NCBI GenBank assembly: GCA_965223485.1
Contig: OZ244993.1
Coordinates: forward strand, 1,922,001 to 1,986,000
Source of the DNA: VXPQ01 sp965223485
GTDB lineage: Bacteria > Bacteroidota > Rhodothermia > Rhodothermales > VXPQ01
Length of the DNA: 64,000 bases
Direction of reading: 5' to 3'
The notes beneath the pieces are model-generated. The model ran no database searches, was not told the DNA's origin, and was given only the letters and a program-made list of their open reading frames with translations. Positions 25,433-34,234 of this stretch are shown here, piece by piece. The translations under genes were made by a program, and so were the position numbers. Each line of letters begins with the position of its first letter. The first letter of the stretch is position 1.

Positions 25433-26728
25433 ATGACGACACCCGATCTTCTTCTCAAGGGAGGCACTGTTCTTGATCCGGCGACCGGGTCACAGGAAGT
25501 TGCCGACGTGTTGGTCAGGGATGGCCGGATCGCATCCATAGGGGCGGACCTTGTTGCGCAAGATGTCCCCGTCTACGATTGTTCCGGCAAGATCGTCTCT
25601 CCGGGCTGGATGGACATGCATGTCCATTTTCGGGAACCGGGCTACGAGCACAAGGAGACGATCGTTACCGGATGCCGTGCGGCGGCGGCGGGCGGGTTTA
25701 CCGCCGTGGCCTGTATGCCCAATACATCTCCCCCCATCCACACGCGCGATGTGGTGGAGTTCATCATTGAGCGTGCCGCAGGAACTCCGGTGGATGTACA
25801 TCCCATTGCGTGTGTGTCGAAAGATCGTAAAGGGGAGACGCTGAGCGAAATGGGCGATTTGATCGATGGCGGGGCGGTTGCCTTCAGCGACGACGGTTCG
25901 CCGGTGCAGCATGCCGGGTTAATGCGGCGCGCGCTCGAATACAGCGTCTCGTTCGGGAAGCCGATCATCAACCATATGGAAGACCTTACGCTCAATGCAG
26001 ACGGGCATATGCATGAGGGGGAGGTTGCGACCCGCCTTGGGGTTCCCGGCATTCCATCCCTCGCAGAAGAGGTGATGATTGCCCGCGACATCTTGCTGGC
26101 CGGGTTCACGGGCGGCCATGTACATGTGGCGCATATTTCCACGGCACAGGCTGTTGACCTGGTGCGTCAGGCAAAAGAGCGCGGCATTCGGGTTACCGCG
26201 GAGGTTTGCACACACCACGTTACTCTGACCGACGAAGCCGTCGAATCGACCGGTTTCAGTACGGACGTAAAGATGCATCCGCCCTTACGTACGGCAGCGG
26301 ATGTGGATGCGCTCAAGGAAGGGCTTCGGGACGGCGCGATCGACGTGATCTGTACGGACCATGCCCCGCATGCGTCCTTTGAGAAGGAGGTGGAATTTCT
26401 TGCGGCCCCGTTTGGTATTATCGGCCTCGAAACGGCCTGGGGTCTGATGGGCCGGGAACTCATTGCGCCGGGCGTGCTGACGGTTGCCGAAGCCGTACAA
26501 AAAATCACGGTGGCTCCCCGCCGCATTCTTGGTCTTCCCCTGCCTGTCGTTGCCGAAGGAGAGGAGGCAAATCTTACCGTGTTCGACGCTACGACGCGCT
26601 GGACGTTCGAGTCGCGGCATATCCGGTCCAAAAGCCGCAACACACCTTTTACGGGTAGTGAGATGGTGGGACGCCCCTGGGCCATCTACAACAGAAAGCA
26701 GTTCGTGCCGACGGACGCTGCAGAGTAA
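25433..26728 (+). CDS. pyrC: dihydroorotase
   Basis: A 431-residue class I dihydroorotase of the amidohydrolase superfamily, catalysing ring closure of carbamoyl-aspartate in pyrimidine synthesis. Metal ligands are in DMHVHFREPG; FSDDGSPV supplies the bridging Asp of this class; further ligand histidines are in HMED and HVAHIST, and the catalytic Asp is in CTDHAPH. The C-terminal SKSRNTPFTG is a typical dihydroorotase block. It has the full expected length. It lies 10 bp after the peptidase and 5 bp before ddl. Confidence 0.96.
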   Translation: MTTPDLLLKGGTVLDPATGSQEVADVLVRDGRIASIGADLVAQDVPVYDCSGKIVSPGWMDMHVHFREPGYEHKETIVTGCRAAAAGGFTAVACMPNTSPPIHTRDVVEFIIERAAGTPVDVHPIACVSKDRKGETLSEMGDLIDGGAVAFSDDGSPVQHAGLMRRALEYSVSFGKPIINHMEDLTLNADGHMHEGEVATRLGVPGIPSLAEEVMIARDILLAGFTGGHVHVAHISTAQAVDLVRQAKERGIRVTAEVCTHHVTLTDEAVESTGFSTDVKMHPPLRTAADVDALKEGLRDGAIDVICTDHAPHASFEKEVEFLAAPFGIIGLETAWGLMGRELIAPGVLTVAEAVQKITVAPRRILGLPLPVVAEGEEANLTVFDATTRWTFESRHIRSKSRNTPFTGSEMVGRPWAIYNRKQFVPTDAAE

Positions 26729-26733
26729 CCGGC

Positions 26734-27996
26734 ATGGATCCGAGTTCTCACAAGATCCGCGTCGGGGTTCTTTTCGGAGGCGTTGCCCCCGAACACGAGG
26801 TATCCGTCATCACGGCGCAACAGGCGATCCATGCGCTGGACCCGGAGCGGTACGAACCTGTGCCGGTTTACATAGCCAAGGATGGCGCCTGGTTCGTCGG
26901 GGACATGCTGGCGGATGTCCAGGCGTTTCAGGATGTCGAGCGCATCCGTCGCAAAGCCGTCCCGGTCCATGCCGTTCCGGGCGATGCCCATACGCTTCTG
27001 CTGGTCGAGCAAAAACGCGCCGGGCTGTTTGCGCGGCGTCCGAGGACATATCGGGTGGACGTAGCGTTTCTTGCCTTGCACGGTGGTTCCGGAGAGGACG
27101 GGGGCGTACAGGGATTCCTGGAAATGTGTAACGTACCCTTCACCGGCAGCGGGATTGCCGGGTCGGCCATCGGCATGGACAAGGCGCTATCCAAGTATCT
27201 GTGTCGGGATCAGGACATTCCCATGGTGGATTTTCTGGTCTTGCACGAGTCGGAGTGGGTAGATCAAGAGGAGGCCTGGCTGGATCGCTGCGAGCGGAAA
27301 CTGGACTATCCTGTCGTGGTCAAGCCGGCCTGTCTCGGCTCTTCAATAGGTATTGCGAAAGCCGGAGACCGGAAGGCGCTGGACCGGGCCATCGAGGATG
27401 CATTCCGGTACGACCGGAAACTGGTCGTGGAGCACGCTGTGCAGCAGCTGAAGGAGATCAATTGCGCGGTGCTCGGCGGGGAGGATAACGCCATCGTGAG
27501 CGCCCTTGAGCAACCCTTGCAAGTCGACAGCGAGGATTTGCTCACTTTCCGGGACAAGTATATGCGTGGGGAGGACGGGGAAGCGGCGGCAAAGCGTGGT
27601 GTACGGAACGCCAAACAGCCGGAGGCGGGGCGCGGTATGGCGTCCCTGGACCGCATCATCCCGGCGCCGATCGACGAAAAAACGGCCGAACGCATTCGTG
27701 CGTTGGCATTGCAGGTGTTTCGTCTGTTGGGATGCGGAGGGGTGGCGCGTATTGATTTCATGATTGACGAAGCCGACGGCGCCTTGTATTTCAACGAAAT
27801 AAACACCATTCCCGGCTCGTTCTCCTTTTATCTTTGGGAGCCGGCAGGCATTTCCTTTGGCGAGCTTGTGCATCGAATGATCGAATTGGCTTTCGAAAGT
27901 CACCGTGCCCGAAACCGGCGTATCCGCACGTACGATGTAAACCTGCTCTCCGAAACCGGCTTGCGCGGGATCAAGGGATCAAAATCAGGATCATGA
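26734..27996 (+). CDS. ddl: D-alanine--D-alanine ligase
   Basis: A 420-residue ATP-grasp enzyme that joins two D-alanines for peptidoglycan. Family blocks: VGVLFGGVAPEHEVSV at the start, LHGGSGEDGGVQGFLE, GSGIAGSAIGMDK, PVVVKPACLGSSIGI and FNEINTIPGSFSFYLW. It is longer than E. coli DdlB (about 306) and Gram-positive forms (about 350-370). The extra length is in the region after QVDSEDLLTFRDKYM and at the C-terminus. The end overlaps the start of the next gene by ATGA. It depends on alanine racemase encoded at 21.8 kb. Confidence 0.93.
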   Translation: MDPSSHKIRVGVLFGGVAPEHEVSVITAQQAIHALDPERYEPVPVYIAKDGAWFVGDMLADVQAFQDVERIRRKAVPVHAVPGDAHTLLLVEQKRAGLFARRPRTYRVDVAFLALHGGSGEDGGVQGFLEMCNVPFTGSGIAGSAIGMDKALSKYLCRDQDIPMVDFLVLHESEWVDQEEAWLDRCERKLDYPVVVKPACLGSSIGIAKAGDRKALDRAIEDAFRYDRKLVVEHAVQQLKEINCAVLGGEDNAIVSALEQPLQVDSEDLLTFRDKYMRGEDGEAAAKRGVRNAKQPEAGRGMASLDRIIPAPIDEKTAERIRALALQVFRLLGCGGVARIDFMIDEADGALYFNEINTIPGSFSFYLWEPAGISFGELVHRMIELAFESHRARNRRIRTYDVNLLSETGLRGIKGSKSGS

Positions 27997-29075
27997 CACA
28001 GGGCGCGCTCGCCGACATACTTTCCCTCGTAGAGAAACACGACCGCCTGTTTCTGACGAGTCACGTTCGCCCGGACGGCGATGCACTCGGGTCGGAAGTG
28101 GCCTTTGCAGGCTTTCTTGCGAAATTGGGAAAGCAGGTTACCGTGTTGAACAGCGACCCGCCCCCCATGAACATGGAATGGCTTCCCGGTGTTCGGGACA
28201 TTCGTGTCTTTGATGGATCGCTGGCGCACCGCCAGTGCATTGACGAGGCGGGAGCGGTGTTCGTGCTGGATACCAACGCGGAGAATCGGCTCGGCAAGCT
28301 GGCCGGGGCGGTGCGCGGAGCACGGGGCGCGAAGGCGCTGATCGACCACCACACACATCCGGAGGACTGGTTCGATGTGCGGTACGTATCTACGGCCGTT
28401 TCGTCAACCGGCGAACTCGTTTATGAGATCATTGCCGCCTGTGATCCCGATCTGATCGACGCCCGTATCGCTACGGCGCTCTATACCGCGATTATGACGG
28501 ATACGGGTTCTTTCCGATACCAGGGCGTAACCCCGAAGCTGCACCGCATTGTGGCGGATATTATGGAGCGAGGAGCGGTAGTTCCGGGGCTTGTGCATTC
28601 AGCAATTTTCGACCACCGTTCCATGGCGGGGTTGCATCTGCTTGGGCGGACGCTTGAAACAGTACGGTTGTATTGCGGGGGGCGAGTCGCCGCCATTACG
28701 GTGACGCCCCGCATGCTGGAGGATACCGGAGCAAGCAGCGAGGAAACGGAGGGTTTCGTCAATTACGCGCTGTCGATCGATCGCGTGGAGGCCGCCGTGA
28801 TGTTTCTGGAGACTGCCAAGGGTACGAAGATGAGTTTTCGCTCTCAGGGCGATATTTCGGTAGATAAATGGGCGAGGGCTTTCGGGGGTGGAGGACACAA
28901 GAATGCCTCCGGTGCGTTTCTTTTCGAGCCGCTGGAGAAAGCCCGCGACAAGGTTATGCACGCCGCTCCGCGTTATATCGGCGTTCCCGTGGGCGATGAG
29001 GACGACCCTGTGCTGAGCACCGGGGACGACGCCGGCCATCCTTCGCTTCTTGAAACCAGGTTCAAAAAACGGTAA
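27993..29075 (+). CDS. nrnA: DHH-family phosphoesterase, NrnA-like
   Basis: A 360-residue DHH/DHHA1 protein like NrnA, which degrades nanoRNA and in many bacteria also dephosphorylates pAp. The start at 27993 (MTQGALADILSLVEKHDRLF) overlaps the ddl stop. Motif I is SHVRPDGDALGSE, motif II VLDTN, motif III DHHTHPEDW and motif IV DTGSFRY. The C-terminal DHHA1 substrate site is GGGGHKNASGAF. About 35 C-terminal residues after this are polar and variable. It is part of the same operon-like run as ddl and pepA. Confidence 0.92.
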   Translation: MTQGALADILSLVEKHDRLFLTSHVRPDGDALGSEVAFAGFLAKLGKQVTVLNSDPPPMNMEWLPGVRDIRVFDGSLAHRQCIDEAGAVFVLDTNAENRLGKLAGAVRGARGAKALIDHHTHPEDWFDVRYVSTAVSSTGELVYEIIAACDPDLIDARIATALYTAIMTDTGSFRYQGVTPKLHRIVADIMERGAVVPGLVHSAIFDHRSMAGLHLLGRTLETVRLYCGGRVAAITVTPRMLEDTGASSEETEGFVNYALSIDRVEAAVMFLETAKGTKMSFRSQGDISVDKWARAFGGGGHKNASGAFLFEPLEKARDKVMHAAPRYIGVPVGDEDDPVLSTGDDAGHPSLLETRFKKR

Positions 29076-29083
29076 TCGGGATT

Positions 29084-30595
29084 ATGTTTTCTGTAGATGT
29101 TTCGGTCACGGCAACGCCGCTTGCGGACATGGATGTCGATGTACTGATTGTGCTGGTGTGCGAGGACCGCGCCGCCTCTCGTCTCGAGGAACTGGCTTCG
29201 GAATGGGGCGATTCGGTACGCTCCGCAGCGCAGGATTTCGATGGGTCGGCAGACGCCGCCGTGCTGCTGTACGCACAATCTGCACGAGCAAAGCGGCTGG
29301 GCCTGATCGGCCTGGGGCCATCCGGCAAGGTGGGGCCGGAGCAACTGCGCTGTGCAGCGGCGGCCGGGGAGAGCCTCTCAGCGAAGTGCGGTGCGGTCAC
29401 AGTGGGCCTTGCACTACCCGCAGCCGGGGTGGAGGATGCTGCCTGTGCTGCACAGGCAATGGTGGAAGGGTATATGCTGTCCGCCTATCGCTTTGCCCGG
29501 TACAAGTCCGCTCCCGGGAAGAAGGAGGTTGCGGCGCTGGAGCGAATCGTTGTGCAGGCCAACGGCAGGGATACGGAGGCCGCGGCCCAGGGCGCCGGAC
29601 GCGGGCGCATCCTTGCGGAATCGGTGGCGACGGCCCGCGATCTGGTGAACATTTCACCGGACGAGAAGTCGGCGACGGCATTTTCCGGTATGATAGCGGA
29701 CCTGGGTAAAGAGCACGGTTTTTCCACAGAGGTTTGGGACAAGGCTCGCATCGAGAAAGAAGGTATGGGGGGCTTGCTGGCTGTTAACCGGGGCAGCCAG
29801 GAGCCGCCGACGTTCACCATCATGACCTGGAAGCCGGACCATGCGACGGGCGAGCCTCCTGTTGTGCTGGTGGGTAAAGGGGTCATGTTCGATACGGGAG
29901 GGCTTTCGCTCAAGCCCACCGAGAATTCGATGGATCACATGAAGGCCGACATGGCAGGTGCGGCGGCGGTGGTGGGTGCGATGGGTGCGCTGGCCCGTCT
30001 GAATTTTCCCCGGCATGTCGTCGGCCTGGCGCCAGCCACCGACAACCGCCCCGGCGAAGATGCGTACGTGCCGGGGGATGTCGTTCGGATGCATTCCGGC
30101 AAGACGGTCGAGGTGCTCAATACCGACGCCGAGGGGCGCATGATTCTTGCCGATGCGCTTTCCCATGCATCCGTGTACAATCCGTCGCTCGTCATCGAAT
30201 TATCCACGCTGACCGGCGCCCAGGTGGTTGCGCTCGGATCCGAGGTGGCCGCTGTCATGACGAACGATCGGCCGGGTTCGGAAGCCAGGCTTCATGCTAT
30301 GGAAGAGGCGGGCCGGCGCACCGGCGATCTGGTGCATCGCATGCCCATGTATGCACATTATGGCGAGATGATCAAGAGTGAGGTGGCGGACATACAAAAC
30401 ATCGGCAACAGGCGAGAAGCCGGCTCCATTACGGCGGCAAAGTTTCTGGAGCATTTCACGAATTACCCGTGGATCCATATCGATCTGGCTGGTCCATCGT
30501 TTCTGAAGCATGTACTGCCGTGGCGCCCCAAGGGAGGCACCGGCTTCGGTGTTCGCTTGCTGGTCGAATTTCTGCACGCATACGATTCCGCATGA
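29084..30595 (+). CDS. pepA: leucyl aminopeptidase (M17)
   Basis: A 503-residue cytosolic aminopeptidase. The family signature NTDAEGRMILADAL is present, with the other metal and catalytic residues in GKGVMFDTGGLSLKP and HMKADMAGAAAVVGAM. Two zinc or manganese ions activate water to remove N-terminal residues from peptides. The N-terminal domain (to about residue 170) is the variable M17 domain. It follows nrnA by 8 bp and is followed by pdxA after 1 bp. It complements the exported DPP-IV-like enzyme at the start of the operon. Confidence 0.95.
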   Translation: MFSVDVSVTATPLADMDVDVLIVLVCEDRAASRLEELASEWGDSVRSAAQDFDGSADAAVLLYAQSARAKRLGLIGLGPSGKVGPEQLRCAAAAGESLSAKCGAVTVGLALPAAGVEDAACAAQAMVEGYMLSAYRFARYKSAPGKKEVAALERIVVQANGRDTEAAAQGAGRGRILAESVATARDLVNISPDEKSATAFSGMIADLGKEHGFSTEVWDKARIEKEGMGGLLAVNRGSQEPPTFTIMTWKPDHATGEPPVVLVGKGVMFDTGGLSLKPTENSMDHMKADMAGAAAVVGAMGALARLNFPRHVVGLAPATDNRPGEDAYVPGDVVRMHSGKTVEVLNTDAEGRMILADALSHASVYNPSLVIELSTLTGAQVVALGSEVAAVMTNDRPGSEARLHAMEEAGRRTGDLVHRMPMYAHYGEMIKSEVADIQNIGNRREAGSITAAKFLEHFTNYPWIHIDLAGPSFLKHVLPWRPKGGTGFGVRLLVEFLHAYDSA

Positions 30596-30596
30596 C

Positions 30597-31664
30597 ATGG
30601 GCGCTGATGCTGAACCGGACCAGGGGCCGCCGGACGATACCGCTCGAACGGGTGACCGTTTAAAACGGCCTCGCGTAGCCGTCACGCTGGGCGATCCCAA
30701 TGGCATAGGCCCGGAAGTCGTACTCCAAAGCGTGCGTGAGGTGCACAGGTTGCGGATGGCGCAGCCGGTTATCGTGGGATCCGCGCAGGTACTCCGTGCG
30801 CATGCCGTTCACATGGGAAACGGCTCGCCGGATATGGAGATTGTTACTTCCATGCCTGACCGGATTCCGCCGGAGGGGCTGTTCGTTCTCGATGTAGCGG
30901 CGGACGAACCATTCGAGCCGGTGTTCGGCAAGGTAGCTGCAGAAGCGGGCGCCCTGGCTATGCGATCGGTTGAGCGCGCCGTAGCAATGTGTATTGCGGG
31001 AGAAGTGGATGCTGTGGTGACAGCGCCTGTTCACAAGGAGGCCATTTCGATGGCCGGGTACATGCATCCGGGCCATACGGAATTTATTGCCGGGCTTGCC
31101 GGTTGCAGCCGGTACGCGATGATGATGATTGCGGAGGGATTGCGGGTTGGTCTTGTGACGGCGCATATGCCTATGCGGGATGTGCCGCATGCCGTCACGC
31201 GCGAAGCCGTGCTTGCAGGCATCCGGGTGGTGCATGCCGCACTTCGTACCGATTTCGGCATACGGCGCCCGGAAATCGCCGTACTGGGGCTCAATCCCCA
31301 TGCCGGGGAGGGAGGCGTGCTCGGCCGGGAAGAAACCGAGGTGATCGGCCCCGCTATCCATGAGGCGCAGGCTGGCGGGCTGCTTGCATCCGGGCCGTAT
31401 CCTGCGGACGGCTTCTTTGGGGCGGGCGCCTGGCGCCGATACGATGCTGTACTTGCCATGTACCACGATCAGGGGCTTGCGCCTTTCAAAACGCTTGCTT
31501 TCGAGCACGGCGTCAATTATACCGCAGGCCTGCCGATCGTACGCACATCCCCGGATCACGGAACCGCATTCGATATTGCGGGTCAAGGAAGGGCGCGTTC
31601 GGAGAGTATGCTGAGCGCCATTAGTCTGGCCGTCGATATAGTGCGGTGCAGGAACCGCACATGA
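30597..31664 (+). CDS. pdxA: 4-hydroxythreonine-4-phosphate dehydrogenase
   Basis: A 355-residue enzyme of vitamin B6 synthesis (DXP-dependent route). The start at 30597 is one base after the pepA stop; the first 25 residues are a charged, poorly conserved extension before PRVAVTLGDPNGIGPEVV. Family blocks are TAPVHKEAI, GHTEFIAGLAG, TAHMPMRDVPHAV (metal His), LNPHAGEGGVLGREE and YHDQGLAPFKTLAF. Pyridoxal phosphate from this route is needed by the racemase and trans-sulfuration enzymes nearby, although they are in other units. It overlaps ftsE by ATGA. Confidence 0.94.
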   Translation: MGADAEPDQGPPDDTARTGDRLKRPRVAVTLGDPNGIGPEVVLQSVREVHRLRMAQPVIVGSAQVLRAHAVHMGNGSPDMEIVTSMPDRIPPEGLFVLDVAADEPFEPVFGKVAAEAGALAMRSVERAVAMCIAGEVDAVVTAPVHKEAISMAGYMHPGHTEFIAGLAGCSRYAMMMIAEGLRVGLVTAHMPMRDVPHAVTREAVLAGIRVVHAALRTDFGIRRPEIAVLGLNPHAGEGGVLGREETEVIGPAIHEAQAGGLLASGPYPADGFFGAGAWRRYDAVLAMYHDQGLAPFKTLAFEHGVNYTAGLPIVRTSPDHGTAFDIAGQGRARSESMLSAISLAVDIVRCRNRT

Positions 31665-32344
31665 TTCATCTTTCCGACATATCGCTCTCTCACGTTTTGC
31701 CCGACGGCCATCGCCGTACCGTGGTCGAACACCTTGACCTGACGATCCGGCAGGGAGAAATGGCGTATCTGGTCGGCCCTACCGGAAGCGGAAAAACGAC
31801 CCTGCTGCGGATGTTGTACCTGGATGTGTTTCCGGATGCTGGCGTGGCGCAGATAGGCAAGTACCGGACGGATCGGATACGCCATGCGGAAATTCCGTAT
31901 TTGCGGCGCTCGCTGGGCGTTGTGTTTCAGGATTTCCAGTTGCTTTCCGATCGTACGGTGTATGAGAATGTTGCGTTTGCCATGTATGTCATTGGCAAGC
32001 GGGGCAAAGTCGTCAAGGATCGCGTTATGGAGGTGCTTTCGCAGGTGGGGTTGAGTCACAAGAAGAAGCACTTTCCCCACGAGTTGTCCGGAGGAGAACA
32101 GCAGCGCGTTTCGATCGCCCGGGCCATCGTGAACGAGCCGCTGATGTTGCTGGCCGACGAACCCACCGGGAATCTGGACCCGAACGTCGCCGACGAGATC
32201 CTGAAATTAATTGCCGGGCTTCACCGGCAGGGCATGACGGTGCTCATGGCTACGCACAATTATCGTCTGGTCAAGCAATTTCCTGCCCGCACGCTGGGTT
32301 TTATGGGGAGACACATCGTGGATGTAGCCTCCGAAACCCTGTAG
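31661..32344 (+). CDS. ftsE: cell division ATP-binding protein FtsE
   Basis: A 227-residue ABC ATPase most like FtsE, the partner of FtsX in controlling peptidoglycan hydrolases at the septum. Walker A is GPTGSGKTTLL, the signature LSGGEQQRVSIARAI, and Walker B with the following Pro is LLADEPTGNLDP; QDFQLLSDRTVYENV is the FtsE-type Q-loop segment. It overlaps pdxA by four bases and ends the tight gene run. No ftsX follows; the next gene is a symporter 129 bp away, so ftsX must be elsewhere, or this is another export-type ATPase such as a LolD relative. Confidence 0.88.
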   Translation: MIHLSDISLSHVLPDGHRRTVVEHLDLTIRQGEMAYLVGPTGSGKTTLLRMLYLDVFPDAGVAQIGKYRTDRIRHAEIPYLRRSLGVVFQDFQLLSDRTVYENVAFAMYVIGKRGKVVKDRVMEVLSQVGLSHKKKHFPHELSGGEQQRVSIARAIVNEPLMLLADEPTGNLDPNVADEILKLIAGLHRQGMTVLMATHNYRLVKQFPARTLGFMGRHIVDVASETL

Positions 32345-32473
32345 ATATGTGCGCTCTGTTCCGAAATACCTGCTCCGGATCATGCATGATGCGTAGGCCG
32401 TTATGTTCGGAGTTGCATATGAAGATGTGAAGAAGGGGTCCTTCGTTTACCTATCCTTTATGCAGGCTCGATT

Positions 32474-34234
32474 ATGGATATTTTTGAAGGGATTGTTTCC
32501 GCACTGGAGCGTGTCGTATGGTCATTCGGTCCCTCTGTCGGTGGTGAGACGATTCCCCTTGTCATCATCCTGCTTCTGGGCACCGGCGTATATCTGACGC
32601 TTCGGTTGCAGTTCATTCAGGTTCGCCGTCTCCGGCACGGGTTTGCCGTAACATCGGGTAAGTACGACGATCCCAACGAGCCCGGGGACGTGTCCCACTT
32701 TCAGGCGCTTACCACGGCCCTTTCGGCTACGGTGGGCATTGGAAATATTGCCGGCGTCGCCATCGCCATTCACTGGGGCGGTCCCGGGGCGATTTTCTGG
32801 ATGTGGGTCACTGCGTTTCTCGGCATGGCGACCAAGTACACGGAGGTTACGCTCGCGCAGCATCACCGGGACATGGTGCCCCCGGACGATGCTTCCCGCC
32901 GGCAGGGCACGGTGGCGGGAGGGCCGATGTATTATATCGAACGAGGAATGGGTAAGAAGTGGAAGCCGCTTGCCGGATTTTTTGCCGTGCTTCTTGGCGT
33001 CACCGCTTTTTTAACCGGCAACGCAGTGCAGGCCAATACCGTGGCCGATGTGGTGTCTTCCGAGTTTGGCGTTGCCGCCTGGATTACGGGGATCGTGACC
33101 GCGGCCATCATAGGCATGGTCATTCTCGGGGGCATTAGCCGTATCGGCCGGGTGACCGGGATCCTTGCGCCTTCGATGGCCGCCGTGTATGTGCTGGGCG
33201 CTCTCCTGATCATTCTGATCAACATAGACCAGCTTCCCGGTGCAGTGGGGCTCATTTTCAGGGAGGCGTTCAATCCGAGCGCCGGGATAGCCGGAGTGGG
33301 CACGGGGGCATTCCTCCTTACGCTCATGTGGGGCGTTCGTCGCGGGCTGTTTTCGAACGAAGCCGGACAGGGATCTGCACCTATTGCACACTCTGCGGCC
33401 AGGACCGACGAACCCGTCTCGGAGGGTGTTGTGGCCTTGCTCGAACCGTTCATCGACACCATCGTCATTTGTACGATGACGGCGCTTGTCATCCTGATAA
33501 CCGGTGTATGGAATGACCAGGCGCCTACGGAATTGGACCTGGCGTCGGGCGATATGGGCTATATACAGCAGGATGAGGCAGGCGCCTTCGCCACTGCCGA
33601 TCTTCCGGAGGAAATCCGGATTATTGACGGGATGCCGCTACTTGGTCCGGGCATGGCGCAACCTGCCTGGCACGATGTGGCCGTCGAGCGCTTGTTTGTC
33701 GATGCGGAGCATACCGAGCCTTTTACCGGGACCCTTGTGCCTGCCGGTCAACACGCCATCGGGAATGGGGGGGATGTTTATGCGGTGCTCTACGGAAATG
33801 CCGTCGAGAACGGTGCGCCAATGACGCAACTCGGCTTTCAGCGGGGGTTGGCTCCGCTGGGGAATTGGGGGGGGTACATCGTTATTCTAAGCGTGCTGCT
33901 TTTCGCTATTTCGACCGCCATTGCCTGGAGCTATTACGGCGACCGTTGCGCCTATTATCTGTTTGGCCAAAAGGGAGTACTTCCGTACAAGGCGGTCTTT
34001 GTGGCGATGCACTTTGTGGGCGCTACGCTGGCTCTGACGACGGTCTGGACACTCGGCGATGTCTTCCTTGGTATCGTGATTCTGCCGAACCTGCTGGCAA
34101 TGATTTTCCTTTCGGGCAAGGTTCGCGAAATGACGATCGGGTATTTCAAGCGCCAACCCTGGATCGAGAATTATGAGGTGCACAAGCGCAGCATCGAAGA
34201 GAAACGGAGCAAGAAACGGCAGTCCCGTGGGTAA
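32474..34234 (+). CDS. AGCS-family sodium:alanine/glycine symporter
   Basis: A 586-residue membrane protein of the alanine-or-glycine:cation symporter family. Signature regions are GTGVYLTLRLQFIQVRRL, LTTALSATVGIGNIAGVAIA, VAGGPMYYIERGMG, GVRRGLFSNEAGQGSAPIAH and STAIAWSYYGDRCAYYLFG. The family usually has about 450-540 residues. Here an extra stretch of about 85-90 polar residues lies between ILITGVWND (near residue 344) and LGNWGGYIVIL (near 462), probably a periplasmic loop. It imports small amino acids with sodium. It starts 129 bp after ftsE and overlaps the following antiporter gene by 8 bp. Confidence 0.93.
   Translation: MDIFEGIVSALERVVWSFGPSVGGETIPLVIILLLGTGVYLTLRLQFIQVRRLRHGFAVTSGKYDDPNEPGDVSHFQALTTALSATVGIGNIAGVAIAIHWGGPGAIFWMWVTAFLGMATKYTEVTLAQHHRDMVPPDDASRRQGTVAGGPMYYIERGMGKKWKPLAGFFAVLLGVTAFLTGNAVQANTVADVVSSEFGVAAWITGIVTAAIIGMVILGGISRIGRVTGILAPSMAAVYVLGALLIILINIDQLPGAVGLIFREAFNPSAGIAGVGTGAFLLTLMWGVRRGLFSNEAGQGSAPIAHSAARTDEPVSEGVVALLEPFIDTIVICTMTALVILITGVWNDQAPTELDLASGDMGYIQQDEAGAFATADLPEEIRIIDGMPLLGPGMAQPAWHDVAVERLFVDAEHTEPFTGTLVPAGQHAIGNGGDVYAVLYGNAVENGAPMTQLGFQRGLAPLGNWGGYIVILSVLLFAISTAIAWSYYGDRCAYYLFGQKGVLPYKAVFVAMHFVGATLALTTVWTLGDVFLGIVILPNLLAMIFLSGKVREMTIGYFKRQPWIENYEVHKRSIEEKRSKKRQSRG

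Noticed and set aside
31661..32344. Calling the ATPase a LolD or MacB-type export protein
   Set aside because: The sequence around the Q-loop and the overall length fit FtsE better, but without ftsX alongside the alternative stays possible and is noted in the entry.
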